The position numbers were made by a program, and so were the translations under genes. The notes under the pieces were generated by a model, which saw only the letters and a list, made by a program, of their open reading frames with translations, ran no database searches and was not told the DNA's origin. Shown here piece by piece: positions 1 to 6,705 of a DNA stretch of 8,033 bases (position 1 is the stretch's first letter; every line of letters starts with the position of its first letter). The DNA comes from Bryobacteraceae bacterium (lineage in GTDB: Bacteria > Acidobacteriota > Terriglobia > Bryobacterales > Bryobacteraceae), in NCBI GenBank assembly GCA_025350445.1, contig JANXXV010000631.1:1-8033 (forward strand), written 5' to 3'.

Positions 1-1
1 C

Positions 2-427
2 CTGTTCATCGCCGCCGGCGCGTTCCACGTTTCCAAACCGAGCGATCTGATTCCCGAATTGCAGGGGCGCTTTCCTATTCGCGTGGAGCTGAAATCGCTC
101 ACGCAGGAAGATCTGATCCGCATTCTGAAAGAGCCGAAGAACGCGCTGATCAAGCAGTACATCGCACTGCTTGAAACGGAGGGAATCAAGCTAAGCTTCA
201 CCGACGACGCCCTTGAAGAGATCGCCCGCTTTGCCGCGCGCGTGAACGAAACCACTGAGAACATCGGTGCGCGCCGGCTCCACACCATGCTGGAAAAGAT
301 CCTGGAAGAAATCTCATTTGCCGGCCCGGACTTGAAGAAGAAGACGGTGAAGATCGATTCCGTCTATGTCCGGAATCAATTGGCGGAGATCGTGAAGGAT
401 CAGGATTTGAGCCGCTACATCCTCTAA
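2..427 (+). CDS. hslU: HslU, ATPase/unfoldase subunit of the HslUV protease (3' part only)
   Basis: The last 141 residues of HslU, the AAA+ ring that unfolds cytoplasmic proteins and feeds them to the HslV peptidase. The reading frame enters the window open, so the Walker A and B motifs and the I domain lie upstream, outside it. Visible family signatures in order are [20 protein letters not shown], directly followed by GRFPIRVEL, then [15 protein letters not shown], which holds the sensor-2 type arginine region of the C-terminal AAA+ subdomain, and the terminal DLSRYIL. In known HslU proteins this last peptide inserts into pockets of HslV and activates it, so the tail appears intact. I recall E. 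coli HslU as very similar across this stretch, ending DLSRFIL. hslV would be expected just upstream but is not in the window. The stop codon TAA touches the ATG of the next gene, suggesting a shared transcript. Confidence 0.97.
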   Translation: MFIAAGAFHVSKPSDLIPELQGRFPIRVELKSLTQEDLIRILKEPKNALIKQYIALLETEGIKLSFTDDALEEIARFAARVNETTENIGARRLHTMLEKILEEISFAGPDLKKKTVKIDSVYVRNQLAEIVKDQDLSRYIL

Positions 428-1342
428 ATGGCTCTGACGTTTAGAACATTTGCCGTGGCCGCTGTTTTAAGCATTCTGCTGACGGATTGTGGATACGTAG
501 GCGATCCTCTGCCGCCGGCGCTGAACATCCCCGGGAAAGTCACCGATCTTCGCGCGGTGCAACGCGGCGCAAAAATTATCATCGACTTCACCATTCCGGT
601 GCGGACGACGGAGGGCCTGCTTATTAAGCGCTTGGGACCGCCCGATCTTCAGATTGGCGGCAAACCGGTGGAAGCCCCGCCGGACAAGGGGCACATTGAG
701 GTGCCGGCGAAAGACTGGATAGGACAGGATGCGGTGGTACAAGTGCGGACCAACAACGCGCGCGGACGGTTTTCCGATTGGTCGAACGCGGTGACGCTGT
801 CCGTTGTGCCCGGGCTGGAGCCGCCTTCAGACCTGGTGGCGAAATCCGATCCGCAAGGTGTACGGATTGCGTGGGCGGGCGCCGGGGATAAGTGGCGCGT
901 GCTGCGCCTGGGCGATGCGAAGACTGTTGAAGTGGATCGCGCCGAATTTCTCGACATCGGCGCTGCTTTCGGGAAAGAGCACCGCTATCAGGTCGTGGCG
1001 CTGCTGAAGGCGGCGGAGAGTGAACCGTCGGCCATTGTCAGTATCACGCCGAAGGATGAATTTCCACCCGCGGCGCCGGCGGCACTAACTGCGCTTGCCG
1101 GACTCGATTCGGTGGAACTGTCCTGGGACCGGAACACGGAAGAAGATCTGAAGGGCTACCGGATATATCGCGCGGAGGACTCGGGTCCGTTTGCGGCCAT
1201 CGCTACGCTAGTGGAAGAACCTGCTTATAGCGATAAGTCGGTAATCTCTGGCAAGAAGTACCGGTATGCGGTATCGGCCATCGATCAAACCGGCAACGAG
1301 AGTGCGAAGTCAGCGCCGATCGAAGTGGCAACACCTCCATAG
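428..1342 (+). CDS. Fibronectin type III repeat lipoprotein
   Basis: A 304-residue exported protein of unknown role, probably anchored in the envelope and acting through binding rather than catalysis. Residues 1-20 form a signal peptide (Arg6, then a hydrophobic run), followed by Cys21-Gly-Tyr-Val-Gly-Asp-Pro, a typical start of a mature lipoprotein. The lipobox reads Leu18-Thr19-Asp20-Cys21; Asp just before the cysteine is abnormal, since Gly or Ala is expected. The rest looks like three beta-sandwich modules: a weak one at about 35-127, one at about 131-208 (PPSDLVAKSDPQGVRIAW...) and a clear fibronectin type III domain at about 213-302, with the SVELSWDRN strand, the GYRIYRA strand and the YRYAVSAIDQTGNES segment. 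The ATG directly follows the hslU stop (TAAATG) and I see no good Shine-Dalgarno sequence at the usual distance, so translation is probably coupled to hslU. The ligand is unknown. Domain calls are firm for the last module and tentative for the first. Confidence 0.9.
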   Translation: MALTFRTFAVAAVLSILLTDCGYVGDPLPPALNIPGKVTDLRAVQRGAKIIIDFTIPVRTTEGLLIKRLGPPDLQIGGKPVEAPPDKGHIEVPAKDWIGQDAVVQVRTNNARGRFSDWSNAVTLSVVPGLEPPSDLVAKSDPQGVRIAWAGAGDKWRVLRLGDAKTVEVDRAEFLDIGAAFGKEHRYQVVALLKAAESEPSAIVSITPKDEFPPAAPAALTALAGLDSVELSWDRNTEEDLKGYRIYRAEDSGPFAAIATLVEEPAYSDKSVISGKKYRYAVSAIDQTGNESAKSAPIEVATPP

Positions 1343-1344
1343 CC

Positions 1345-1809
1345 TCAGTCTTTCGCGGCCAGGTAACCGGCGCGCCGCGCGTCGGCTTCGGTCATGTACT
1401 TTCCTTTGCCTGTGGTTCCGAACCAGCGCGAGCCCTCTTGGTGGTAGCTCCTGGTCTGCAGGTTCACCCAGACCATTCCAGGCGTGGGAGGCGGCGGCAC
1501 GGAGTTGGTGGGAGCACTGGAAGCTCCGGCGAACTCGCCGGCGGTGACCATGGACGAAATTGTCTCGATGGTTTTCCTGGAAACACCGGCCCTTGTCAAA
1601 TCCTCCACGGAGGCGTACGGCCTTCCGGCAACGATTCTCTTCGCCACAGCCGCGCCTACGCCGGGAAGCGATTGGAGGTCCCTGGGACTCGCGGTATTCA
1701 AATTGATCGGCGGCACAAGAACCAGTTTGGCCGGCTTCTTCACAGCCGCACCGGCTACTGAAGCAAGGGCGAGCACGGCACACGCGAGAAAGCTGGCGGC
1801 ATGAAACAA
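1345..1809 (-). CDS. Exported ComEA-like helix-hairpin-helix protein
   Basis: About 154 residues. A hydrophobic signal-like segment (residues 4-21, ending ASVAGA) is followed by a ComEA-type double helix-hairpin-helix domain at about 35-85: INLNTASPRDLQSLPGVGAA, then AKRIVAGRPYASVEDL. The LPGVG turn is the usual backbone-phosphate DNA-binding hairpin. A Pro-rich linker (100-110) leads to a C-terminal module at 111-153 with MVWVN, YHQEGSRWFG and KGKYMTEADARRAGY, a small module I associate with acidobacterial proteins but cannot name. ComEA proteins bind incoming DNA outside the membrane in transformation; a DNA-binding role here is inference, as no other competence gene is present. Start choice is uncertain: TTG at 1807-1809 is the only ATG, GTG or TTG in frame between the stop of the upstream gene and the signal segment, but AGG abuts it with no spacer. 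A CTG at 1819-1821 would add MAAR and give a better signal N-region. It follows the beta-propeller gene by 88 bases and meets the fibronectin lipoprotein tail to tail. Confidence 0.82.
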   Translation of the reverse strand: MFHAASFLACAVLALASVAGAAVKKPAKLVLVPPINLNTASPRDLQSLPGVGAAVAKRIVAGRPYASVEDLTRAGVSRKTIETISSMVTAGEFAGASSAPTNSVPPPPTPGMVWVNLQTRSYHQEGSRWFGTTGKGKYMTEADARRAGYLAAKD

Positions 1810-1897
1810 CCTCGCCGCCAGTAAGCCGCTAGTTGCCGGCGCGCGTGGCCCGGTTACGCATGTCAGGGCGAACTCGTGTGAGAGCGGTTGGCCTGAC

Positions 1898-3043
1898 CTA
1901 CCTAAATACGCCGGTGTGGCCCAACGAATAGCGGCCGGGCTGCGGATAGACGCACAATCCATGGGGGCCTTTCCCCACCGCAACCTTAGCCAGCAGTTCG
2001 CCGTTGTCGGTATTGATCGCATACACTTCCTTGCTATAACGTCCGGAGAGCCATAGGACCTTGCCATCGGAGGAGACTCCGCCCATATCGGGACTGCCGC
2101 CGCCCGGAATCTTCCATTTCTTGACGACCTGCCTGGTAGCAAAGTCGAGCACCGAAACGCTGCCTTCGCCGCGGTTTGAGATGTAGAGTACGCTGGAATC
2201 GCGGCTGGCGTACAGCCCATGAGTTCCCTTCCCGGTTGGAACGAAACCGATGCGCTTGAAATCGTCGCCATCGATCAAATACACGCCGTGCGCCATCATG
2301 TCAGCCACGTAGAAGACCTTGCCGTCGGGCGAGAGCTTTACATCTTGCGGCATACCCCCGCGCTCCACGGAAATCTTGCCCAGCACCTTCCTCCGCGCGA
2401 CGTCCACCTTGATCAACTCGGAAGAGAATTCGCAGCTCGCAATCAGGTACCGGCCGTTCGCGGAGAAATCCATATGATCCACTCCGCGGCAATCCACCTT
2501 CAGCGTGCCTTCCAGCTTCATGGTTTGCGGATCGCGGAAATCGAGCTGCTTCATTCGCTCCGCAACCACGATGGCGTACTTGCCGTCAGGGGTGAAGTAC
2601 ATGTTGTAGGGATCTAGAACGGGAATGGTCTTGCCCTTTTCCCCGGTGGCCGGATCGACCCTGGTCACGGTGTCGCCCAGATCGTTCAGAACCCATAGCG
2701 TCTTGAGGTCCCACGATGGAACTACGTGCTGCGGCTGTTTGCCTACAGAGAAATGATCCACGATCTTGTAGGTCTGCGGATCGATTACATCCACGGTATT
2801 GCTGCCGCTGTTGGGAACGTAGATCCGGGACGGGAAGTTCTTCACTACCGGACTCAGCTTTCCGGACGCGTCTTCGGAATAGATGTTCTTGGGATCGAGC
2901 ACCGGCGGCATGCCGGGCAGCGCATCCTGCAAGGCGTCCTGCGACGCAGCCGCCGCGTGCGTGGGCGATGATTCAGTGCCGTTCGACGAACAACCGGCGA
3001 TCGCGAGAATTGGTAGAAGAACGAATGAAAGTTTACAACGCAT
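1898..3043 (-). CDS. YVTN-family beta-propeller lipoprotein
   Basis: A 381-residue lipoprotein. The signal peptide (MRCKLSFVLLPILAIAG) ends in a good lipobox, Ile15-Ala16-Gly17-Cys18, and Ser19 after the cysteine fits outer-membrane sorting in proteobacterial rules. A low-complexity linker (19-60) precedes a seven-bladed-type propeller from about 70 to the end. Recurring blade motifs are RIYVPNSGSNTVDVIDPQT, TLWVLNDLGDTVTRVDPATG, MYFTPDGKYAIV, VKLSPDGKVFYVAD, VLYISNRGEGSVSVLD and KEVYAINTDNGELLAKVAVG. The tail PQPGRYSLGHTGVFR looks like a conserved ending of one YVTN subfamily. Such propellers (YncE-like; related folds bind heme d1 or PQQ) usually serve as binding or scaffold proteins, and no ligand can be read here. 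Several histidines sit in loop motifs (QPQHV, GVDHMD, GTHGLY, GPHGLC), which could be structural or ligand-binding. The start is the only ATG before the signal peptide; its Shine-Dalgarno sequence is poor. It is divergent from the isomerase-like gene, 46 bases apart. Confidence 0.93.
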   Translation of the reverse strand: MRCKLSFVLLPILAIAGCSSNGTESSPTHAAAASQDALQDALPGMPPVLDPKNIYSEDASGKLSPVVKNFPSRIYVPNSGSNTVDVIDPQTYKIVDHFSVGKQPQHVVPSWDLKTLWVLNDLGDTVTRVDPATGEKGKTIPVLDPYNMYFTPDGKYAIVVAERMKQLDFRDPQTMKLEGTLKVDCRGVDHMDFSANGRYLIASCEFSSELIKVDVARRKVLGKISVERGGMPQDVKLSPDGKVFYVADMMAHGVYLIDGDDFKRIGFVPTGKGTHGLYASRDSSVLYISNRGEGSVSVLDFATRQVVKKWKIPGGGSPDMGGVSSDGKVLWLSGRYSKEVYAINTDNGELLAKVAVGKGPHGLCVYPQPGRYSLGHTGVFR

Positions 3044-3048
3044 GATCT

Positions 3049-3066
3049 TAATAGTTACCCCTATTA
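3049..3066. promoter_or_regulatory. Inverted repeat in the divergent control region, possible operator
   Basis: TAATAG at 3049-3054 and CTATTA at 3061-3066 are perfect reverse complements separated by six bases (TTACCC). The repeat is near the middle of the 46-base gap between two divergent start codons and overlaps the minus-strand TATAAT. A dimeric repressor or activator bound here could control both genes. The repeat is short and AT-rich, so chance cannot be excluded. Confidence 0.3.
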
Positions 3067-3068
3067 TA
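3063..3068 (-). promoter_or_regulatory. Candidate -10 element of the beta-propeller gene
   Basis: The minus strand reads TATAAT exactly, 19 bases before the ATG of the beta-propeller lipoprotein, which would give a short leader of about 12 bases. No good TTGACA lies 16-18 bases further upstream, so the promoter would be weak or activator-dependent. The same bases read TATTAT on the plus strand at 3062-3067 and could serve the divergent gene, again without a clear -35. This is a motif match only. Confidence 0.4.
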
Positions 3069-3073
3069 GTGAC

Positions 3074-3078
3074 GGAGG
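3074..3078 (+). promoter_or_regulatory. Shine-Dalgarno sequence of the isomerase-like gene
   Basis: GGAGG ends 11 bases before the ATG at 3090. The nearby TTG (3081) and GTG (3083) each run into an early stop in their own frames, so this site supports the ATG as the true start despite the slightly long spacer. Confidence 0.65.
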
Positions 3079-3089
3079 ATTTGTGAACG

Positions 3090-3971
3090 ATGTTAAATGA
3101 GCTTGCTCTGCATTCTGTCAGTTATGCCGGACTTTGGGGGCAAGCGTTTCTGAATGTGGAGGACTTTGTTGCCAAGGCTGCTGAACTCGGGTTCGACGGC
3201 GTGATGCTGATGGCGAAGCGGCCGCATCTCTCTGTTCTGGACTACGATACAACACGGCGCGCGGCATTGCGCAACCAGTTGCAACGGGCAGAGGTGAAAC
3301 CTGTTTGCCTGGCTGGATACACGAACTTCACCGCCGATCTGGAACACTCCGAGATTCCCCACCGGGAGTTTCAGATCCAGCATGTTACCGCGCTGGCGGA
3401 GCTGGCCCGCGATATCGGTTGCCCGCTGGTGCGGATCTTTACCGGTTATGAGCACCCGGCGGCGTCCTTTTCGCCGCAATGGAAGATGGTGGTGGATGCG
3501 ATTCGCGAGTGCTGCCGGCGTGCGGCGGACTTTGAGGTAACAATCGGCGTGCAAAATCATCACGATCTTGCGGTTGGATTTGAAAGCCACGCGGACCTGA
3601 TCGCAAATGTGGGTGAGCCGAATTGCAAGGCGCTATTCGATGCGTGGGCGCCGGCGCTGCATGGCGTCGACATTGTGGCGGCGGCGCGAAAGCTTGGCCC
3701 AGTTACAGCGCATACGACAATTGCCAATTACGTGCTGCGTCCGCGCTACCGCTACGATTCCGCCCTGGTGAATTACACGCCGGAACTGCCCGCCATTCAG
3801 GCGGTTCCGATGCCGGATGGCTTCATCGACTACCGCGGATTTCTGGCGGCGTTGGGCAGCGTGGGATTCACGGGCAGCATCGCCTATGAGATGTGCTCGC
3901 AACTTCGTGACGGCGGCGATATGAAAACGCTGGATAGTTACGCGCGCCGGTTTCTGGAATATATGAAGTGA
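3090..3971 (+). CDS. Sugar phosphate isomerase/epimerase-type TIM barrel protein
   Basis: A 293-residue cytoplasmic protein of the xylose-isomerase-like TIM barrel superfamily (AP endonuclease family 2 fold), which holds sugar and inositol isomerases, epimerases and dehydratases. No signal peptide is visible. The barrel starts at LALHSVSYAGLWG and continues with ELGFDGVMLM (33-41), IGCPLVRIFTGYE (109-121), VTIGVQNHHD (150-159), CKALFDAW (179-186), GPVTAHTTIANY (203-214) and GSIAYEM (262-268). By position the four metal ligands of the family should be Gln155, Asp184, His208 and Glu267; the first is normally Glu in tagatose epimerases, whereas Gln-Asn-His-His-Asp here may be typical of its own subfamily. 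The stretch between His208 and Glu267 is longer than in that family. The substrate cannot be told. It starts at ATG after a GGAGG and is convergent with the EncFtn gene, seven bases between the stops. It is divergent from a lipoprotein gene with which it may share control. Confidence 0.88.
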   Translation: MLNELALHSVSYAGLWGQAFLNVEDFVAKAAELGFDGVMLMAKRPHLSVLDYDTTRRAALRNQLQRAEVKPVCLAGYTNFTADLEHSEIPHREFQIQHVTALAELARDIGCPLVRIFTGYEHPAASFSPQWKMVVDAIRECCRRAADFEVTIGVQNHHDLAVGFESHADLIANVGEPNCKALFDAWAPALHGVDIVAAARKLGPVTAHTTIANYVLRPRYRYDSALVNYTPELPAIQAVPMPDGFIDYRGFLAALGSVGFTGSIAYEMCSQLRDGGDMKTLDSYARRFLEYMK

Positions 3972-3978
3972 GAGGGCG

Positions 3979-4293
3979 CTACTTGGCGTCTTCTTCGGCT
4001 TCCTCGGCGTGCTTGACGATGCTGCCCGTCTGAAAGAGAATTCCTTTAAGAATCCCGGACCACTTCGGCTTCTGGCGCAGGAGAAATTCCAGATCCATCC
4101 CGAAATGTTTCATCTCTTCCTGCTGCGCGTTTTGCATGATGGCCTTCGCATCTTTGTTTTTCTCAACGGAGATGCGTTGCTCATACCAGTTGATGGCTTC
4201 GGCTTCCTCGATCATTGAAACGATCATACGGGCGAAGGTGCGGGTTTCCGGCGAGAGCTCGGCTGGCGGTTCGTGGTACTGGTCAAATCCCAT
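3979..4293 (-). CDS. EncFtn-family ferroxidase (encapsulated ferritin-like protein)
   Basis: A 104-residue all-helical protein matching the encapsulated-ferritin family, half-ferritins that assemble a ferroxidase site between subunits and normally oxidise Fe(II) inside an encapsulin shell. Key residues line up with the Rhodospirillum rubrum protein at a constant offset of two: Glu29/Glu30 and Glu32 in MIEEAEAINWYEQRI, Trp36, Tyr37, then Glu59/Glu60 and His63 in QQEEMKHFGM. The Glu30-to-Glu60 and Glu30-to-His63 spacings (30 and 33) equal those of Glu32, Glu62 and His65 in that protein, as I recall it. The following LEFLLRQKPKW and LKGILFQTGSI also fit. The last 11 residues (KHAEEAEEDAK) are strongly charged and do not look like the usual Gly/Leu/Val-containing cargo peptide. 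No encapsulin gene lies in the window. It is 221 bases downstream of the epimerase-fold gene on the same strand. The ATG lacks a clear Shine-Dalgarno sequence. A rubrerythrin-like protein is the alternative, less likely from length and motifs. Confidence 0.88.
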   Translation of the reverse strand: MGFDQYHEPPAELSPETRTFARMIVSMIEEAEAINWYEQRISVEKNKDAKAIMQNAQQEEMKHFGMDLEFLLRQKPKWSGILKGILFQTGSIVKHAEEAEEDAK

Positions 4294-4514
4294 AGCTTCA
4301 GTCTGGATGCTGGGCGGGTGGGAGTCAATCGTTGTTGGGAACTCTCCCGATTAGGGGCTGCCGGGTCTGGGCGCGGCGTGGCCGGGTATTCACGGAGGCG
4401 GAATCAGAGCGTTCCGCGCAGACCGGGGGCTGCCCCACTTCGCGGGCCTTGAAGAACACCGCCGTTTTCGCAGCCGACGGGCGTGCGTTCGTGTCTCCTG
4501 CACGTGTCCGCCGC

Positions 4515-6590
4515 TTATTGGAAATTGGCCTGTACTGCGTTTGCGGTAAGACCGTCCGCGGTTAGCAGGATAGTGATGCGGCCAAGTCCGGCAAGCGATC
4601 GAGGCAAAGGCCCGATGTTTACCTGATCGAGGTCCGCGATGCCCTGAGGACCCGCATACAGAACGGGTATGCCGTGCCCGCGAAGCGTGGCCGTAACCGT
4701 GGAGGCGCCTCGAATACCGCTTCCGTAGATGGCCAGAAAAATTTGATCGGTGGATGCGCCGAACGAGATTCCAGCCGCAATCGGCTCCAACGACTGCGCA
4801 CCGTCGGCGCCTACCCGTATGACATTTGCCGCAACAGTGGCGGCGCCGGCGTCGGATTGGAAGACTGCCGGAGACACGGGAGCGATTATGGTCAACGCAC
4901 TCACCGCCGCACCCGATTGAGGCGTTATAAAAATCGTGGCAGGGCCGGAAGCGAGCTGCGGCGGAAGCACGAAATTGACCTGCGCCGCGGTCGAGCCAAT
5001 CACAACCGCAGGGCGGATAACACCCGCCTGATCGGTGATGGAAACTGATGCCTTCGCAAAGTTGTCGCCAAAGACCGTGCCCACGGAAGAAGAAGTAAGG
5101 GGCGCGGCCAGGAAACTTGCCGCGGAGACCGCGCGGAGCGGCATCTTGTAGTTCGCGCGTCCGATGAAGGTGACTTTCTGCAGATTGGGTCCGATCGTAT
5201 CGATGTGGTCCACGTCCGCTGTCAAGTAGTAAGGCGAAACCAAGCTGGCTGGAACGGCCTGGGTGAACGCAAAGTATAACGGGAAAGAAGCCTGGCGGAT
5301 CTGCTGCGCGGTAATATATCCCACCAACGCGTGTTCGAACGCATGATAGGCGTTCTTCCATTGCCATGCTTTCGGAAAGTCTTTCTGCGGTGCGTTCGTA
5401 CCGTAGGTGACTCCGTTCCACACATCCCCGTACCGATGGTCGACGAAGTAGGTGAACCAATAAGCAGCCGACCTTGGAAGGTACTCCCCGTCGGCGGAGT
5501 TTTCGAGCGACAGTGTGCCGGCAAGCTGGTCAAGCTCGGAATAGACCCACCAGTTCTTATTCAGGTCCAGCGCGCCCCCCGCCACCACGCCGCCCGCCCA
5601 CGAACCGTCACTGTCGATCCAACTGCGCGCCAGATGTCTTCGTGCGTTTGCTTCGCTCCATGCAACCAGGTTGGCATCGCCGTTGATCAGTCCGGCGAAG
5701 CGCGACATCCAAAAAGCCTTGCTCGTATGCCCCACATCGACACCTGTCTTCCGCAAATCGGTGTCGGCGGGCGTGTTGGCCGAGGTGAAATACAGGTTGG
5801 CAACAGGAGAGTAGAAGATCGAAATCATTGCCTTGACCAGCACCCGCATTTCATTCTTCATCTCCGTTCGATAAGGTTCGGGGACGATGGGCGCGAGCAA
5901 GACAAGATAGGTGTTCATCTGGTCGAGACACGCCGTCAGTTGCAGTTGATCGAATGCGGCGGAGCCTTGCGATTTGAGCAGCCACTGCATGGACCCAAGG
6001 GACGGATTCCAGTAACTGGCGTAGATGTACCTCTGCATCGCGACGATGTCCGGCAGAACGGTGGCGTCGCGCGTCAGGTAATAGTAAAACGCCATGCCAA
6101 GAAGCCCGTAGCCCAGCTGCTGGGGATCGCGATAGGCGGCGTCCGGAGACCACTGCTTGCTAGTCAGGTCCATCTGTAAGTACATACCGCCGTTCGTGCG
6201 ATCCATGAACTGAGCCCGAATTACATCCACGCCGGCTTTCATCCAGTTCAGGTAACGAACATCGCCAGTCATGTGGAAGGAAACCCCATATCCATAAATC
6301 TGGCGCGACATAGGCACCAAATACCAGTTGGGCGCCATCAAATAGTAGTTCCCGGCGATGGGCGCGCATGGCTTTTGAAAGTTCAGCGCTGAGCCGTCAT
6401 CACATCGCGTCGAAGGAAACTCGCCGAGCGGATTCCCCAGTGCCCCCGGCGTCGAGTAGAAGGGCATTAGGTCGTCTTTTAAGTGAGCGGCCCAATCGTC
6501 TCCCGTGGGCAACTGTGACACGTAGGAAGGAGTTTGGGCGGATAGAAAACCGGCAATCAGAACCAGACAAACGGCAAATCTCGGTCTCAT
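4515..6590 (-). CDS. Secreted AGE-like (alpha/alpha)6-barrel protein with Solibacter C-terminal domain
   Basis: A 691-residue exported protein. Residues 1-18 are a signal peptide (MRPRFAVCLVLIAGFLSA). About 80-430 resembles the N-acylglucosamine 2-epimerase/cellobiose 2-epimerase barrel: RQIYGYGVSFHMTGDVRYLN (96-115), FMDRTNGGMYLQMD (128-141), MNTYLVLLA (225-233), DVGHTSKAFW (285-294) and WKNAYHAFEHALVGY (411-425). His288 and His416 fit two catalytic histidines of that family, but positions usually occupied by Glu or His differ: Lys291 where GHxxE has Glu, and Tyr228, Val230 and Ala233 where NTHLHxxE has His, His and Glu. Activity as a normal epimerase is therefore doubtful. From about 487 (AVSAASFLAAPL) to the end is a beta-rich domain of the TIGR03437 Solibacter type, with VNFVLPPQLASGPATIFI, SPAVFQ, IFLAIYGSGIRGA, PVLYAGPQG and DQVNIGPLP. 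Function of that domain is unknown; surface or secretion roles are guesses. The ATG has a weak AAGG only two bases upstream. The sugar substrate is unknown. Confidence 0.85.
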   Translation of the reverse strand: MRPRFAVCLVLIAGFLSAQTPSYVSQLPTGDDWAAHLKDDLMPFYSTPGALGNPLGEFPSTRCDDGSALNFQKPCAPIAGNYYLMAPNWYLVPMSRQIYGYGVSFHMTGDVRYLNWMKAGVDVIRAQFMDRTNGGMYLQMDLTSKQWSPDAAYRDPQQLGYGLLGMAFYYYLTRDATVLPDIVAMQRYIYASYWNPSLGSMQWLLKSQGSAAFDQLQLTACLDQMNTYLVLLAPIVPEPYRTEMKNEMRVLVKAMISIFYSPVANLYFTSANTPADTDLRKTGVDVGHTSKAFWMSRFAGLINGDANLVAWSEANARRHLARSWIDSDGSWAGGVVAGGALDLNKNWWVYSELDQLAGTLSLENSADGEYLPRSAAYWFTYFVDHRYGDVWNGVTYGTNAPQKDFPKAWQWKNAYHAFEHALVGYITAQQIRQASFPLYFAFTQAVPASLVSPYYLTADVDHIDTIGPNLQKVTFIGRANYKMPLRAVSAASFLAAPLTSSSVGTVFGDNFAKASVSITDQAGVIRPAVVIGSTAAQVNFVLPPQLASGPATIFITPQSGAAVSALTIIAPVSPAVFQSDAGAATVAANVIRVGADGAQSLEPIAAGISFGASTDQIFLAIYGSGIRGASTVTATLRGHGIPVLYAGPQGIADLDQVNIGPLPRSLAGLGRITILLTADGLTANAVQANFQ

Positions 6591-6705
6591 TACCTTGATC
6601 GTATCGCAGGCTGCTCAGAGAGCGGCGAAATAAAACAGGGGTTGTTGTTGCCGCTGCGCGATGCGAATCGTTCGTGGGACACTATCACTGACGAGTCGAA
6701 TTCTC

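Noticed and set aside
1810..2271. N-terminal extension of the helix-hairpin-helix protein up to an ATG at 2271
   Set aside because: The extra 150 residues lie out of frame inside the beta-propeller gene, whose own motifs are unmistakable, and they precede a signal peptide, which must be N-terminal.
4294..4514. Possible terminator or promoter in the 221-base gap
   Set aside because: GGGG-CAG-CCCC on the minus strand (within about 4424-4436) makes only a four-pair stem and is not followed by a T run. A TTGACT upstream of the EncFtn gene has no acceptable -10 at 16-18 bases.
4390..5460. 356-codon minus-strand frame overlapping the 3' part of the epimerase-fold gene
   Set aside because: The translation is rich in Arg, Cys, Gly and Ser with no recognisable motif, while the other frame on the same strand carries the Solibacter-type domain.
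5331..6179. Long open frame of 282 codons on the plus strand inside the epimerase-fold gene
   Set aside because: It is antisense to a protein with clear family motifs, its translation shows no domain or sensible composition, and there is no ribosome site; it is a shadow of the GC-rich coding strand.
6661..6705. Upstream ATG of the SRPBCC gene
   Set aside because: The 15 extra residues (MRIVRGTLSLTSRIL) do not fit the family; its first strand begins right after the ATG at 6706.
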